Source: Streptomyces sp. NBC_01476
GTDB taxonomy: Bacteria > Actinomycetota > Actinomycetes > Streptomycetales > Streptomycetaceae
DNA: 64,000 nt
Direction: 5' to 3'
NCBI RefSeq assembly: GCF_036227265.1
Contig: NZ_CP109446.1
Coordinates: 5,834,001 to 5,898,000 of the forward strand
Part shown: positions 53,575 to 62,105 of the stretch, in pieces
Numbering within the stretch: position 1 is the first letter of the stretch
Layout: every line of letters starts with the position of its first letter
Position numbers and translations under genes: made by a program
The notes under the pieces: model-generated
Database searches by the model: none
Told to the model about the DNA's origin: nothing
The model's input: the letters and a program-made list of their open reading frames with translations, nothing else

Positions 53575-54342
53575 ATGGTCGAGATCAAGTCCGAGGCGGC
53601 GCTGGATGCCATGCGGGAAGCGGGCCGGGTGGTGGCCCGCGCGCTGGCCGCCGCCCGGGAGGCGGCGGCGGTCGGCGTAGCGCTGCTGGACCTGGACGAG
53701 GCGGCACGTACGGTGCTGAAGGAGGCAGGCGCCGGCTCGCCGTTCCTCGGCTACCGGCCGTCCTTCGCGCCCACCCCCTTCCCCGCGGTGATCTGCGCCT
53801 CCGTCAACGACGCGCTGGTGCACGGCATCCCGGACGGCTACCGGCTGCGCGACGGTGACCTGGTCAGCATCGACTGCGGCGCCGAACTCGACGGCTGGAC
53901 CGGTGACGCGGCCATCAGCTTCACCGTCGGCACCCCGCGTCCGGAGGACGTACGCCTCATCAAGGCCACCCAGCGCGCGCTGGACGCCGGCATCGCGGCG
54001 GCCACCGTGGGGCACCGCATCGGCGACATCTCGCACGCGATCAGCACGGTGGCCGCCGAGGTCCGCTGCGGTATGCCGACCGACTTCGGCGGCCACGGCA
54101 TCGGCCGCCGGATGCACGAGGACCCGCACGTCCCCAACTTCGGCCGCCCGGCCCGCGGTTTCCCGCTCCGTCCGGGCCTGGCGCTCGCCATCGAGCCGAT
54201 GCTGATGTCCGGCGGGCGCAACACGTACGTCACCGACCCCGACGGCTGGACCCTGCGCACCTCCGACGGCAGCCGCGCCGCCCACATCGAGCACACCATC
54301 GCCATCACCGAGGCGGGCCCCCGGATCCTGACGGCGGTATAG
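53575..54342 (+). CDS. map: Type I methionine aminopeptidase (extra copy)
   Basis: A 255-residue cytosolic metalloprotease that removes the initiator Met. The five metal ligands are visible: Asp in LVSIDCGAELD, Asp in WTGDAAISF, His in DFGGHGIGR, Glu in LAIEPML and Glu in HIEHTIA. Length is normal. It is next to an XRE regulator, not to the ribosomal adk-map-infA cluster where the housekeeping copy lies in most bacteria, so this looks like a second, regulated copy. Confidence 0.94.
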   Translation: MVEIKSEAALDAMREAGRVVARALAAAREAAAVGVALLDLDEAARTVLKEAGAGSPFLGYRPSFAPTPFPAVICASVNDALVHGIPDGYRLRDGDLVSIDCGAELDGWTGDAAISFTVGTPRPEDVRLIKATQRALDAGIAAATVGHRIGDISHAISTVAAEVRCGMPTDFGGHGIGRRMHEDPHVPNFGRPARGFPLRPGLALAIEPMLMSGGRNTYVTDPDGWTLRTSDGSRAAHIEHTIAITEAGPRILTAV

Positions 54343-54541
54343 CCGCCGGCGGCCTCGCGGTCACTCGTGACGCCGCCCGCCCGCCGGTTCCCGCCCCCGG
54401 CGAAGGCGCGTAATGGGCCCGGTGGGTGAAAGTGCGGGTTGTGTCGCGGGCGGCGGGGGTCCGGGCGCGGGGCGGGCCGGTCAACGTGTCGGAGAGTGCC
54501 CGCCGATGTGAACGGGCCGCCCCCACACCTGTGAGGTCCGC

Positions 54542-54970
54542 GTGATCGACACCCGCACCCTCCTGCCGCGCCGGCGCCTCGCGGGCGCCGTGCTCGCCGG
54601 CGCGCTGCTCGCCGTGACCGGCTGCTCCGACTCCGGCGGCGGAGGCGGATCGAGCACCACCTCGGCCCCCGCCACCACCGGCTCCGCGTCGGCCTCGGCC
54701 TCCGCGTCCGGCGCTGGCGCGGCCACCATCGTGATCAAGAACTTCGCCTTCCGCCCGGCCACGCTGAGCGTGCGCCCCGGCACCGAGGTCACGGTGATGA
54801 ACCAGGACTCCACCACCCACACGGTGACCGCCACCGGCGCCAAGGCGTTCGACACAGGCGACATCGCGGCCGGGAAGACCGCGACCTTCACCGCGCCGGG
54901 AAAGGCGGGGAGTTACCCCTACATCTGCTCCATCCACACCTTCATGAAGGGCACGCTCACCGTCGCCTGA
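54542..54970 (+). CDS. Cupredoxin-domain lipoprotein (plastocyanin/amicyanin-like)
   Basis: A 142-residue exported copper protein. GTG 54542 follows GAGG. A lipobox LLAVTGC (Cys near residue 28) is followed by a Ser/Ala/Gly linker. The cupredoxin domain holds the copper ligands His in STTHTVT, Cys and His in YICSIHTF and Met in FMKG, all in the order of type I sites. It may carry electrons or copper outside the membrane. No partner oxidase is adjacent. Confidence 0.9.
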   Translation: MIDTRTLLPRRRLAGAVLAGALLAVTGCSDSGGGGGSSTTSAPATTGSASASASASGAGAATIVIKNFAFRPATLSVRPGTEVTVMNQDSTTHTVTATGAKAFDTGDIAAGKTATFTAPGKAGSYPYICSIHTFMKGTLTVA

Positions 54971-54989
54971 CCCTGACCGGGGGCGCCGC

Positions 54990-55445
54990 TCACCACTGGT
55001 AGGGCAGGTACTTCCCGTCGAGGGTGATGACGACCCGGTCACCGGCCGGGTCGGGCACCCGCCGCACGTCCAGCCGGAAGTTGATCGCGCTCATGATGCC
55101 GTCGCCGCAGCTCTCGTGGATGAGCTCCTTGATGGTGGGCCCGTAGACCTGGATCACCTCGTAGAGCCGGTAGATCGTCGGGTCGACCGGCACCGCGGCC
55201 TCCAGCGCACCCCGGGTGGGCTGGAGCTGGAACGCCAGCGCGGCGTCGTCGCCGAGTTCGAGGAGCGACGCGGCACTGGCGGCCTCGTCCTTGCTCATCG
55301 GGTGCTGCCCGAGGAGCGCGGCCGTGGTCCAGGCGAGCGGCCGACCGACCGCTTCGGCGAGCTGCGCCCAGGTGACGCCGGTGGTCACTTTCGCCTGGCG
55401 GACGGCCTCGGCTGCCTGCTGCTTGCTCAGCACGTGCGACTCCAT
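54990..55445 (-). CDS. cynS: Cyanate hydratase (cyanase)
   Basis: A 151-residue cyanase, the typical length, converting cyanate and bicarbonate to ammonia and CO2. An N-terminal helix bundle resembling a Pou domain (LSKQQAAEAVRQAKVTTGVTWAQLAEAVGR) precedes the catalytic part. The Arg, Glu and Ser of the active site lie in YRLYEVIQVYG and CGDGIMSAINFR. ATG 55445 was chosen over an upstream frame extension. It is convergent with the cupredoxin gene, with 19 bp between stops. Confidence 0.95.
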   Translation of the reverse strand: MESHVLSKQQAAEAVRQAKVTTGVTWAQLAEAVGRPLAWTTAALLGQHPMSKDEAASAASLLELGDDAALAFQLQPTRGALEAAVPVDPTIYRLYEVIQVYGPTIKELIHESCGDGIMSAINFRLDVRRVPDPAGDRVVITLDGKYLPYQW

Positions 55446-55535
55446 TCTGCTCGACGGGTCCCGCGGCACACCCTAGGAGCGCGGCAGCTCCCCGGACAAC
55501 GGCGCGCCACCGCCCAGGGCCGGGCCGGAGCGCGG

Positions 55536-57101
55536 TCAGAGCGCGGCCAGCCCCGGCAGCAGGTCCGCCGCCGCGGCGACGTCGGCCGTCAGCGGACGGT
55601 CCTCGGCGAAGTGCGGGAGATCCGCGTCGAGTACGGCGAAGAGCGGACCGGCCGGCGGCCGCTCCGGCCGCTGCCGCAACGCGTGCACCGCCGCGACGAG
55701 TTCGCAGGCCAGCACGGCACGGTAGGCGTCGACCACCCGGAGCGCCTGGCGGACCGCCTGGGAGGCGAAACTGGCCGCTTCCTCAAGTCCCCTGGACATG
55801 ACGGCGTGGCCCGCGGAGGCCGGCATCGCGCCCGCCCGGACCTCGGCGAGCGCCGAATTGGCGCTGTACTCCAGGATCATCATCCCGGAGCTGCCCGCCG
55901 GGCCCTGGGCCAGATACGGCCGCAGCCCGGTGATGTCCGGGTCGCCGAAGCCGGAGAGCCGGGCCACCGACAACTGGGCGGTCTGCAGGACGGCGAGGCA
56001 GAGGTGGTCCACCGCCAGCCCCAGCGGCGCCGCGAAGAAACCGCCGTGGTGATAGGCGGCCGGCCCGCCGTCCGGCCCCTCGTCGCTGATCAGCGGGTTC
56101 TCCGAGGCGGAGTTGACCTCGATGGCCAGGATCCGGCCCAGCGCGCCTGCCGCGTCGAGCGCCGGGCCGTGTGCCTGCGGGAAGGCGCGGAAGCCGAACG
56201 GGTCCTGGATGCGCCGGCCGGCCGCCGCCGGCCGTTCCGGGGCGCCGAGCAGCCGGCGCACCTCGGCCGCCGCGCGGACCACCCCGGGGTACGGCCGGGC
56301 CGCGTGCACGGGCGCCGCGTACGCCTGCAGGGAACCGCCGACAGCGGTCAGCGACAGGGCCGCCACCGCGTGCGAGGCGCGCAGCAGGACGTCCAGGTCG
56401 TGGCAGGCGAGCGCGGCCTGCCCGAGGGTGAGGGCGTTGCTGCTCATCAGCGCCAGCGCGTCGCCGTGCGAGGGCACGACGGGCGCGGGCACCGCGAAGG
56501 CCGCGGGCGCGTCCGCGGCGCCGCCCCGCGGGGAGCCGGCAGGCCGCGGCGCGTCGTCGGAGAGCCACGGCTGCTCCCCGATGACGGTGAGCCCGGTCTG
56601 CGCAAGGGCGGTGAGATCACCGGTGCCGACCGCGCCGTACTCGGTGACCGCCGGATGGACGCGCAGCCGCAGCGCCTCGACGAGCGCCTGCGCCATCGCG
56701 GGCTGCAGCCCCGAGCCGCCCGCCAGCACCTGGTTGGCGCGCACCGCGAGCATCGCGCGGACCTGGCGGGCCGGGAGCAGGGCGCCGACGCCGCCCGCGT
56801 GGCTGCGCAGCAGCCGCAGATCCTGGCCCGCCCGGTCCGCGTCGCTGAGGAACACCATCCGGTTGGCGCCGACGCCGGTGTCCCGCCCGTACATCCGGCC
56901 CGCCGCCGCGAGCCGCTGTGCGGTGTGCCAGGAGCGCTCGGCCCTGGCCACCGCGGCCGGCGGCACGGTGGGTTCGGCCAGCCCGTCGGCGAGCCGGGCG
57001 ACGGCGCCGGCGTCCAGGCCGGCGCCGTCCAGCACCACGAAGGCCCCCTCAGCCGAGGGTGCCTTCGCGGGGTGCCGCGGGATCTCCGGTGCTGTTCCCA
57101 T
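55536..57101 (-). CDS. Aromatic amino acid lyase-fold protein lacking the MIO triad
   Basis: A 521-residue protein of the histidine/phenylalanine ammonia-lyase superfamily: MYGRDTGVGANR (active-site Tyr71), a helical core, NSASENPLI and a QDPFGFRAFPQAHG segment in place of QDxYSxRCxPQ. The Ala-Ser-Gly that makes the MIO cofactor is replaced by Gly159-Thr160-Gly161 (GAVGTGDLTALAQ versus the usual SVGASGDLAPLAH). Ordinary MIO formation is therefore not expected. Ergothionase, which eliminates trimethylamine from ergothioneine, is a fold member reported to work without MIO. The gene follows a quaternary-amine binding protein gene by 27 bp in the same operon, so a betaine-type amino acid substrate is a reasonable guess. 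Confidence 0.88.
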   Translation of the reverse strand: MGTAPEIPRHPAKAPSAEGAFVVLDGAGLDAGAVARLADGLAEPTVPPAAVARAERSWHTAQRLAAAGRMYGRDTGVGANRMVFLSDADRAGQDLRLLRSHAGGVGALLPARQVRAMLAVRANQVLAGGSGLQPAMAQALVEALRLRVHPAVTEYGAVGTGDLTALAQTGLTVIGEQPWLSDDAPRPAGSPRGGAADAPAAFAVPAPVVPSHGDALALMSSNALTLGQAALACHDLDVLLRASHAVAALSLTAVGGSLQAYAAPVHAARPYPGVVRAAAEVRRLLGAPERPAAAGRRIQDPFGFRAFPQAHGPALDAAGALGRILAIEVNSASENPLISDEGPDGGPAAYHHGGFFAAPLGLAVDHLCLAVLQTAQLSVARLSGFGDPDITGLRPYLAQGPAGSSGMMILEYSANSALAEVRAGAMPASAGHAVMSRGLEEAASFASQAVRQALRVVDAYRAVLACELVAAVHALRQRPERPPAGPLFAVLDADLPHFAEDRPLTADVAAAADLLPGLAAL

Positions 57102-57128
57102 CGTGCCGCGCCGGCCGGATGCCGAGGC

Positions 57129-58097
57129 TCAGACCAGGCCGACCGAGGAGAGCCAGGCCTTCGCGACCACCAGCGGGTCCTTGCTCTCGCTCTGCACCTG
57201 GGCGTCCATGTCCAGCAGCGCGGCCGTGTCGAGCTTCGCGGACAGCGCGTTGAGCGCGTCCACTCCGGCCTGCGACAGCCCGGACTTGTAGACCAGCGGG
57301 ATCACGTTCTCGAACCCGAAGAGGTTCTTCGGGTCCTGCAGGACCACGAACTTCTCCTTGGTGATGGTGGGGTCCGTGGTGAAGATGTCGCCCGCCTGCA
57401 CATTGCCGTTCTTCAGCGCCGCCTCGGTCAGCGGGCCGCCGGCGTCAAGTGCCTTGAAAGCCTTGGGCGTCAGACCGTAGACCGACTTCAGGCCGACCAG
57501 ACCCTGCTGGCGGGTCTGGAACTCCGGAGAGGCACCGATGGTGATCTCCGGGCCGGCCGGGGCGAGGTCGGCGATGGTGGAGTCCGAGGTCAGGTGGTAC
57601 TTCTTCGCGGTGGCCGCGTTGACCGTGATGGAGTCCTTGTCCTGCGCCGGGGCCGAGTTGAGCAGGCCCAGCTTCGGGTCGAGCTTCGCGGTGACCGCGG
57701 CGTTGGTGGCGGTCTCCGAGGTCGGCGCGGCCTTGGGGTCGAGGTAGGCGAGCAGTGCGCCGTTGAACTCCGGCAGCACGGTCAGGGTGCCGTTCTTGAG
57801 CAGCCCGTAGGTGGTCTCGCGGCTGCCGATGTTCGGCTTGTACGTGACCTTGATCCCCTTGGACTTGAGCACCTCCCCGTAGAGGTCCCCGAGCAGGATG
57901 CTCTCGGCGAAGTTGTTGGAGCCGACGACCACGGTGTCGCCGCTCGCCTTGGACCCGGCCAGCGGGTCCTTGGGGCTGTCGGAGGAGGACGAGGAACAGC
58001 TCGTCAGCGATGCCGCGGTCGCGACGGCTGCTACAGCCACCCCGGCCAAACGCAGGCGTCTCGGGCTGGACCAGGCGCTCATCACGGGAGAAGTCAC
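57129..58097 (-). CDS. Quaternary-amine ABC transporter substrate-binding lipoprotein (OpuCC/ProX type)
   Basis: About 322 residues from GTG 58097 (GGAAG upstream; ATG 58082 possible). A signal ends in the lipobox SLTSC. The mature part has the OpuAC-like fold: VVVGSNNFAESILLGDLYGEVL, SRETTYGLLKNGTLTVLPEFNGALL and GDIFTTDPTITKEKFVVLQDP. Family members bind glycine betaine, choline, carnitine or, in EgtU-type systems, ergothioneine. The two permease genes for this system are most likely those at 62764-64000 on the same strand, on the far side of the cvn operon. Confidence 0.9.
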   Translation of the reverse strand: MTSPVMSAWSSPRRLRLAGVAVAAVATAASLTSCSSSSSDSPKDPLAGSKASGDTVVVGSNNFAESILLGDLYGEVLKSKGIKVTYKPNIGSRETTYGLLKNGTLTVLPEFNGALLAYLDPKAAPTSETATNAAVTAKLDPKLGLLNSAPAQDKDSITVNAATAKKYHLTSDSTIADLAPAGPEITIGASPEFQTRQQGLVGLKSVYGLTPKAFKALDAGGPLTEAALKNGNVQAGDIFTTDPTITKEKFVVLQDPKNLFGFENVIPLVYKSGLSQAGVDALNALSAKLDTAALLDMDAQVQSESKDPLVVAKAWLSSVGLV

Positions 58098-58217
58098 GGT
58101 TTCCGCTTCCGGGGTCGGAGGTTACGTCAAGGGAACGTGTGTGCTCATACGCGAGTTACCCAGCGATCCAATCCAGCCGGTTCGATCTCCGTCAAGAGCG
58201 GTCTGGTTACGATCAGT

Positions 58218-58280
58218 GTTACGGACCGGCTACGGCGTGAATCGGCCACGGTGGATCACAACCGGACGCCGGTCCGTAAC
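58218..58280. promoter_or_regulatory. Spaced inverted repeat in the SBP/cvnA divergent region
   Basis: GTTACGGACCGGC (58218-58230) and GCCGGTCCGTAAC (58268-58280) are perfect 13-base inverted copies, 50 bp apart start to start. A related GGTCGGTAACAG at 58384-58395 repeats GGTCCGTAACAG (58271-58282) with one change. The 362-bp region otherwise holds no gene. It may be a looping operator for either neighbour. Confidence 0.55.
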
Positions 58281-58459
58281 AGAGACTTGATGATCCGGTC
58301 AGGTGCAGGCGGCGAAGACGAGGTAGTCTCCCGGACGTTGGTCACGGGGCCCAGACAACTGCCGTGCCGAACCGGTCGTTTCGGGTCGGTAACAGGCAGA
58401 AGCAGTCAATGCGCGCCTCAACCCTTTCCGGTTGTCGGCGACGTCACGCAGGAGGCTTG

Positions 58460-61159
58460 GTGTCCGTGGACGAGGTGGTCGCTCCGGCACGGCCGGTTCC
58501 CGAGCCGGACGGCGCGGGCGGCCTGCGGGCTTTCGCCGACAGGTGGCCGTTCCGCCGCAAGCTCAATGTGCTGGTCGGTGTGCCACTCGTGGTGGTCCTG
58601 CTGCTGCTGGCCTATGTGATCACCGGTCTGACCGGACAGGCCAGGGACGCGGCCGCCGCGGCCCGGCTGGTCCGCAACAGCCGCACGGTCGCCGAACTGA
58701 TCGACCGGGTCGAGACCGAGCACCAGCAGGCGATCCTGCTGTCGGTGCGCTACGAGTCGGCCCAGAGCGGCAGGCGCCCGTCGCTGGACGCCTACCTCAA
58801 GGCGATGAAGGCCGTCGACGCCCAGACGGACACGGTCCGTTCGACCTTCGGCTCGCACCTGCCGGCCGCCGAGGCCCAGGTGCTCAAGGAGATCAACGGC
58901 CTGGGCAGCCTGCGCTCCACCATCGAGCAGAGCTACCTGCCGGCGGACAACATCGACCCCGCGTACACCGCGATCGTGGACGAGCTGATCGACGGCCTCG
59001 GCCTGGACCAGAAGTCGAACCCGGCCGGCGTCACCGGCAGCCTGCTGGACTCGCTGCTGCGCGCCGACGCCGCGCACAGCTCGCTGGAGACCAGCGTCTT
59101 CTCCGCGCAGACCGGTGACACCAACGCCCTCATCGAGTTCGTCGGCGCGGTCGGCTACACGCAGCAGTACACCTACCAGGTCAGCAGGTTCGGCCGGTTC
59201 GCCAGTGAGGCGCAGCTCACCCAGCTCGGCGGGATCGAGCAGAACCCCTCCTGGAACCAGGTCGCGCTGCAGTACGCCGGACTCCAGGTCGACCCCAGCG
59301 CGCTGGTCGCCAAGTCGCCGACCGAGGTGCGTACCGCCTTCAACGCGGCGCTGCGGGAGTACCCGACCTACCAGCAGCAGGCGGAGTCCCGGCTGCGGAT
59401 CACCAACTCGCTGATCAGCCAGGTCGCGAGCCGCGCCGACCGGGCGTCGGACGACGCGTGGTGGCGTGCCGCCTGGCTGCTGTTCGGCGCGCTGGCCGGC
59501 TTCGTGCTGTGGCTCACCTTCTCGGTCGCGATCCGCCGTTCGGTGGTCCGCCCGGTGCAGGCGCTCACCGGAGCCGCGACGCAGGTCGCCGAGGTGGCCG
59601 GGGAAGAGCTCGCCCGGGTCGCCGACGACGACGCCGCCTACGCCGGCCCGCTGCGGCTGCGCGAGGTGCCGGTCACCGCCCGGGACGAACTCGGCGACCT
59701 GGCCGAGGCGTTCAACCGGGTCCAGAGCACCGCCGCGGCCCTGCTGGAGCGCCAGGTGCTCAGCCGCCGCAACGTCGCCGAGATGTTCGGCAACGTCGGC
59801 CGCCGGGTGAGCAACCTGACGGCCCGTCAGCTGACTTTGATCGACGCCCTGGAACGCGGCGAGACCGACACCGAACTGCTCGACCGGCTCTACCGGATCG
59901 ACCACCTCGCGGTCCGCCTGCAGCGCAACGCGGACAGCCTGATGCTGCTGGCCGGCATCCGCGAGGCCGGTCTCGACGCCAGCCCCACCGAGCTCACCAA
60001 CGTCGTCCGCGCCGCCCTGGGCCAGATCGAGGGCTACCAGCGGGTCGCGCTCTTCGCCGAGACCAGCGTCACCGTCGCGCCCGACATCATCGCCGACCTG
60101 ACGCTGATGCTCGCCGAACTGCTGGAGAACGCGGTCGCCTTCTCACCGGCCCACAGCCCGGTCGAGGTGTCGGTGCGCAACAGCTCCGACGGCGCGCTGA
60201 TCGAGATCTCCGACCACGGCCTGGGCATGAGCGCGGAGCGCCTCGCCGAGGAGAACGCCCGGCTGATCCGCCGTGAGCGGCTCGACCTGGCGCCCACCAA
60301 GGTGCTCGGTCTGTTCGTCGTCGGCAGCGTGGCCCGCCGCTGGGGCATCAGGGTCACGCTCTCCCGGACCCCTGGTGGCGGTGTCACCAGCCGGGTGACG
60401 ATCCCCGCAGCGCTGATGCTGCTGATGAGTCCGTTCACGGCGCCGGACGAACGGGAGCGCGCCATGGAGAACAGCTCCCGGTCCGACGGCCACGGCCGGA
60501 CCGCAGCCGGAGCCAAGGTCCCCCTGCCAGAACCGCGTACCGCGCTGCCGGCCGCCGCCTCCCGGCCCCGGACCGAGCCTGCCGTGCCCCGCTGGGCCGA
60601 GCCCGCAGCGGCCCGGCCGGAGCCCCCGGCCGGCGCGCCCGCCGCGGGCGCCCCCTGGCCCGCGGCCGAGCGGCGGCCGGACACCGGCGGGCTGCCACGG
60701 CGCGTCCCCGGCGCCCAGACGCCCGTCTCTGGCCCCTCCTCGGGCTCTTCCTCAGGCCCTTCCTCAGGCCCTTCCTCAGGCACTGAGCACGCCGACGAGC
60801 GCCCGTACGAGCGCGCCGAGGCACGCGGCCACGAGCGCGCACCCGAACCCCCCTCCGCGGCCCGTGGCGCCGCGCCGGAACCCCTCGCCGTCCGCGGCGC
60901 CGCGCCGGACGGGCCGCGGGGCGACGACGACGGTACGGTGCGCCCGCTGCGCCGCCGGGTGCGCGGCGCCACGCTGCGGACGACGGTCACCGACGCCGAG
61001 CGGCGTGCGGCACTGCTGGCGCCGCGCGCCGTGGACGCCGAAGAGGTCCGCTCGGAACTCGACGAATTCGAAGCGGCGGTGGAGCGGGCGAACCGTGACG
61101 CCGCGGCTGCTGGTAGAACGATCAACGGACCAGGGTCCCCGGAAGGAGCGGAACAGTGA
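58460..61159 (+). CDS. cvnA: Conservon sensor histidine kinase CvnA
   Basis: About 899 residues from GTG 58460 (AGGAGG 4 bases before it; GTG 58466 also possible). One transmembrane helix (LNVLVGVPLVVVLLLLAYVITGL), an extracellular nitrate-sensor-type region (about residues 70-330), a second helix (WLLFGALAGFVLWLTFSVAI), a HAMP region and the kinase core follow. The dimerisation part has RIDHLAVRLQRNADSL, the N-box ELLENAVAFSPAH and the G-box EISDHGLGMS. The last 240 residues are disordered, with GPSSG repeats. CvnA starts the CvnABCD membrane complex that signals through a small GTPase-like protein. Its stop overlaps cvnB (GTGA). Confidence 0.93.
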   Translation: MSVDEVVAPARPVPEPDGAGGLRAFADRWPFRRKLNVLVGVPLVVVLLLLAYVITGLTGQARDAAAAARLVRNSRTVAELIDRVETEHQQAILLSVRYESAQSGRRPSLDAYLKAMKAVDAQTDTVRSTFGSHLPAAEAQVLKEINGLGSLRSTIEQSYLPADNIDPAYTAIVDELIDGLGLDQKSNPAGVTGSLLDSLLRADAAHSSLETSVFSAQTGDTNALIEFVGAVGYTQQYTYQVSRFGRFASEAQLTQLGGIEQNPSWNQVALQYAGLQVDPSALVAKSPTEVRTAFNAALREYPTYQQQAESRLRITNSLISQVASRADRASDDAWWRAAWLLFGALAGFVLWLTFSVAIRRSVVRPVQALTGAATQVAEVAGEELARVADDDAAYAGPLRLREVPVTARDELGDLAEAFNRVQSTAAALLERQVLSRRNVAEMFGNVGRRVSNLTARQLTLIDALERGETDTELLDRLYRIDHLAVRLQRNADSLMLLAGIREAGLDASPTELTNVVRAALGQIEGYQRVALFAETSVTVAPDIIADLTLMLAELLENAVAFSPAHSPVEVSVRNSSDGALIEISDHGLGMSAERLAEENARLIRRERLDLAPTKVLGLFVVGSVARRWGIRVTLSRTPGGGVTSRVTIPAALMLLMSPFTAPDERERAMENSSRSDGHGRTAAGAKVPLPEPRTALPAAASRPRTEPAVPRWAEPAAARPEPPAGAPAAGAPWPAAERRPDTGGLPRRVPGAQTPVSGPSSGSSSGPSSGPSSGTEHADERPYERAEARGHERAPEPPSAARGAAPEPLAVRGAAPDGPRGDDDGTVRPLRRRVRGATLRTTVTDAERRAALLAPRAVDAEEVRSELDEFEAAVERANRDAAAAGRTINGPGSPEGAEQ

Positions 61160-61632
61160 CAACGCCGACAGGTGAAACCCCGGCCGGGCAGGCCGCGCCC
61201 GGTGATCTGCGCGCCGCGGCAGCCGACTTCACCTGGCTGCTGAATCGATTCGCCACCGATACCGCGGGGGTGGTCGACGCGATCGCCGTCTCCTCGGACG
61301 GGCTGCTGATCGCCGTCTCGCAACTGCGCGACCCGGCGGACTCGGAACGGCTTGCGGCCATCGTCTCCGGCATGACCAGCCTGGCGGCCGGCGCGTCCGG
61401 CAACTACGGCCTGGGCGGCCTCAACAAGGTCATCATCGATCTGGAGCAGGGCCACGTCCTGGTCTCCGCGATCGGCAGCGGCGCCGTGCTCGGCGTGGTG
61501 ACCTCCAAGGAGGCGAAGCTCGGCAACATCGCCTACGAGATGACCGTCTTCGCCAACCGGGCCGGCTCGGCGCTCAGCCCGCAGCTCGTGCTCGAACTCA
61601 AGAACAGTGTCGGTTCCGCGCCGACCAGGTGA
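61156..61632 (+). CDS. cvnB: Conservon roadblock/LC7 protein CvnB
   Basis: A 158-residue roadblock-fold protein from GTG 61156, overlapping the cvnA stop by four bases. The core DFTWLLNRFATDTAGVVDAIAVSSDGLLIAVS and EQGHVLVSAIGSGAVLGVVTSKEAKLGNIAYEM are typical. Roadblock proteins such as MglB are partners or GAPs of small GTPases, here CvnD. Confidence 0.95.
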   Translation: MTTPTGETPAGQAAPGDLRAAAADFTWLLNRFATDTAGVVDAIAVSSDGLLIAVSQLRDPADSERLAAIVSGMTSLAAGASGNYGLGGLNKVIIDLEQGHVLVSAIGSGAVLGVVTSKEAKLGNIAYEMTVFANRAGSALSPQLVLELKNSVGSAPTR

Positions 61633-61667
61633 CCCGTCCGGGACCGGTGGAGCCAGGAAGGACACCC

Positions 61668-62105
61668 ATGACGACGGGTGACAGACCAGTCGGCGAGGAC
61701 GCCTTCCCGGAGCCACCGCCCGGTACGGCGGGACGCGCCCCGGCGATCCGGCCGTTCCTGGTCACCGCGGGCCGGGTGACGGGTGCCAGGTCGGGGCCGC
61801 CGATGCCGGTCGAGACCCAGGTCGTGACCACGGCCGCGGGCATCGAGGCGCTCGGCCGGCTCGCTTTCGAGCAGCACGACATCGTCGCCCTGTGCCGGCA
61901 GCCGCAGTCGCTCGCGGAGGCCGCCGCCCGGCTGCGGCTCCATTTGAACGTGGTCCGGGTCCTCGCCGAGGACCTCCAGTCCAGTGGCCAGTTGTCGGTG
62001 TACGTACCCAACACCGACGCGGCCCAGGACCCGTCAGTACTGCGAAGGGTTATCGATGGTCTCCGTGCCATCCCCGACTCCCGAGGGACACTCCGTGACA
62101 CCTGA
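61668..62105 (+). CDS. cvnC: Conservon DUF742 protein CvnC
   Basis: About 145 residues from ATG 61668 (AGGAAGG upstream); a GTG at 61629 overlapping the cvnB stop would add 13 residues. The DUF742 winged-helix core runs AIRPFLVTAGRVTG to LSVYVPN and includes ALCRQPQSLAEAAARLRLHLNVVRVLAEDL. Its exact job in the conservon complex is not established. Confidence 0.93.
   Translation: MTTGDRPVGEDAFPEPPPGTAGRAPAIRPFLVTAGRVTGARSGPPMPVETQVVTTAAGIEALGRLAFEQHDIVALCRQPQSLAEAAARLRLHLNVVRVLAEDLQSSGQLSVYVPNTDAAQDPSVLRRVIDGLRAIPDSRGTLRDT

Noticed and set aside
53218-54342. Toxin-antitoxin reading of the XRE-aminopeptidase pair
   Set aside because: The genes are divergent rather than co-directional, and the partner is a full-length enzyme with all metal ligands, not a toxin.
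55116-58619. A 1167-residue plus-strand open frame
   Set aside because: It lies antisense to the cyanase, lyase and binding-protein genes, has no recognisable domain and is rich in Arg/Gly/His repeats, as expected from the opposite strand of high-GC coding DNA.
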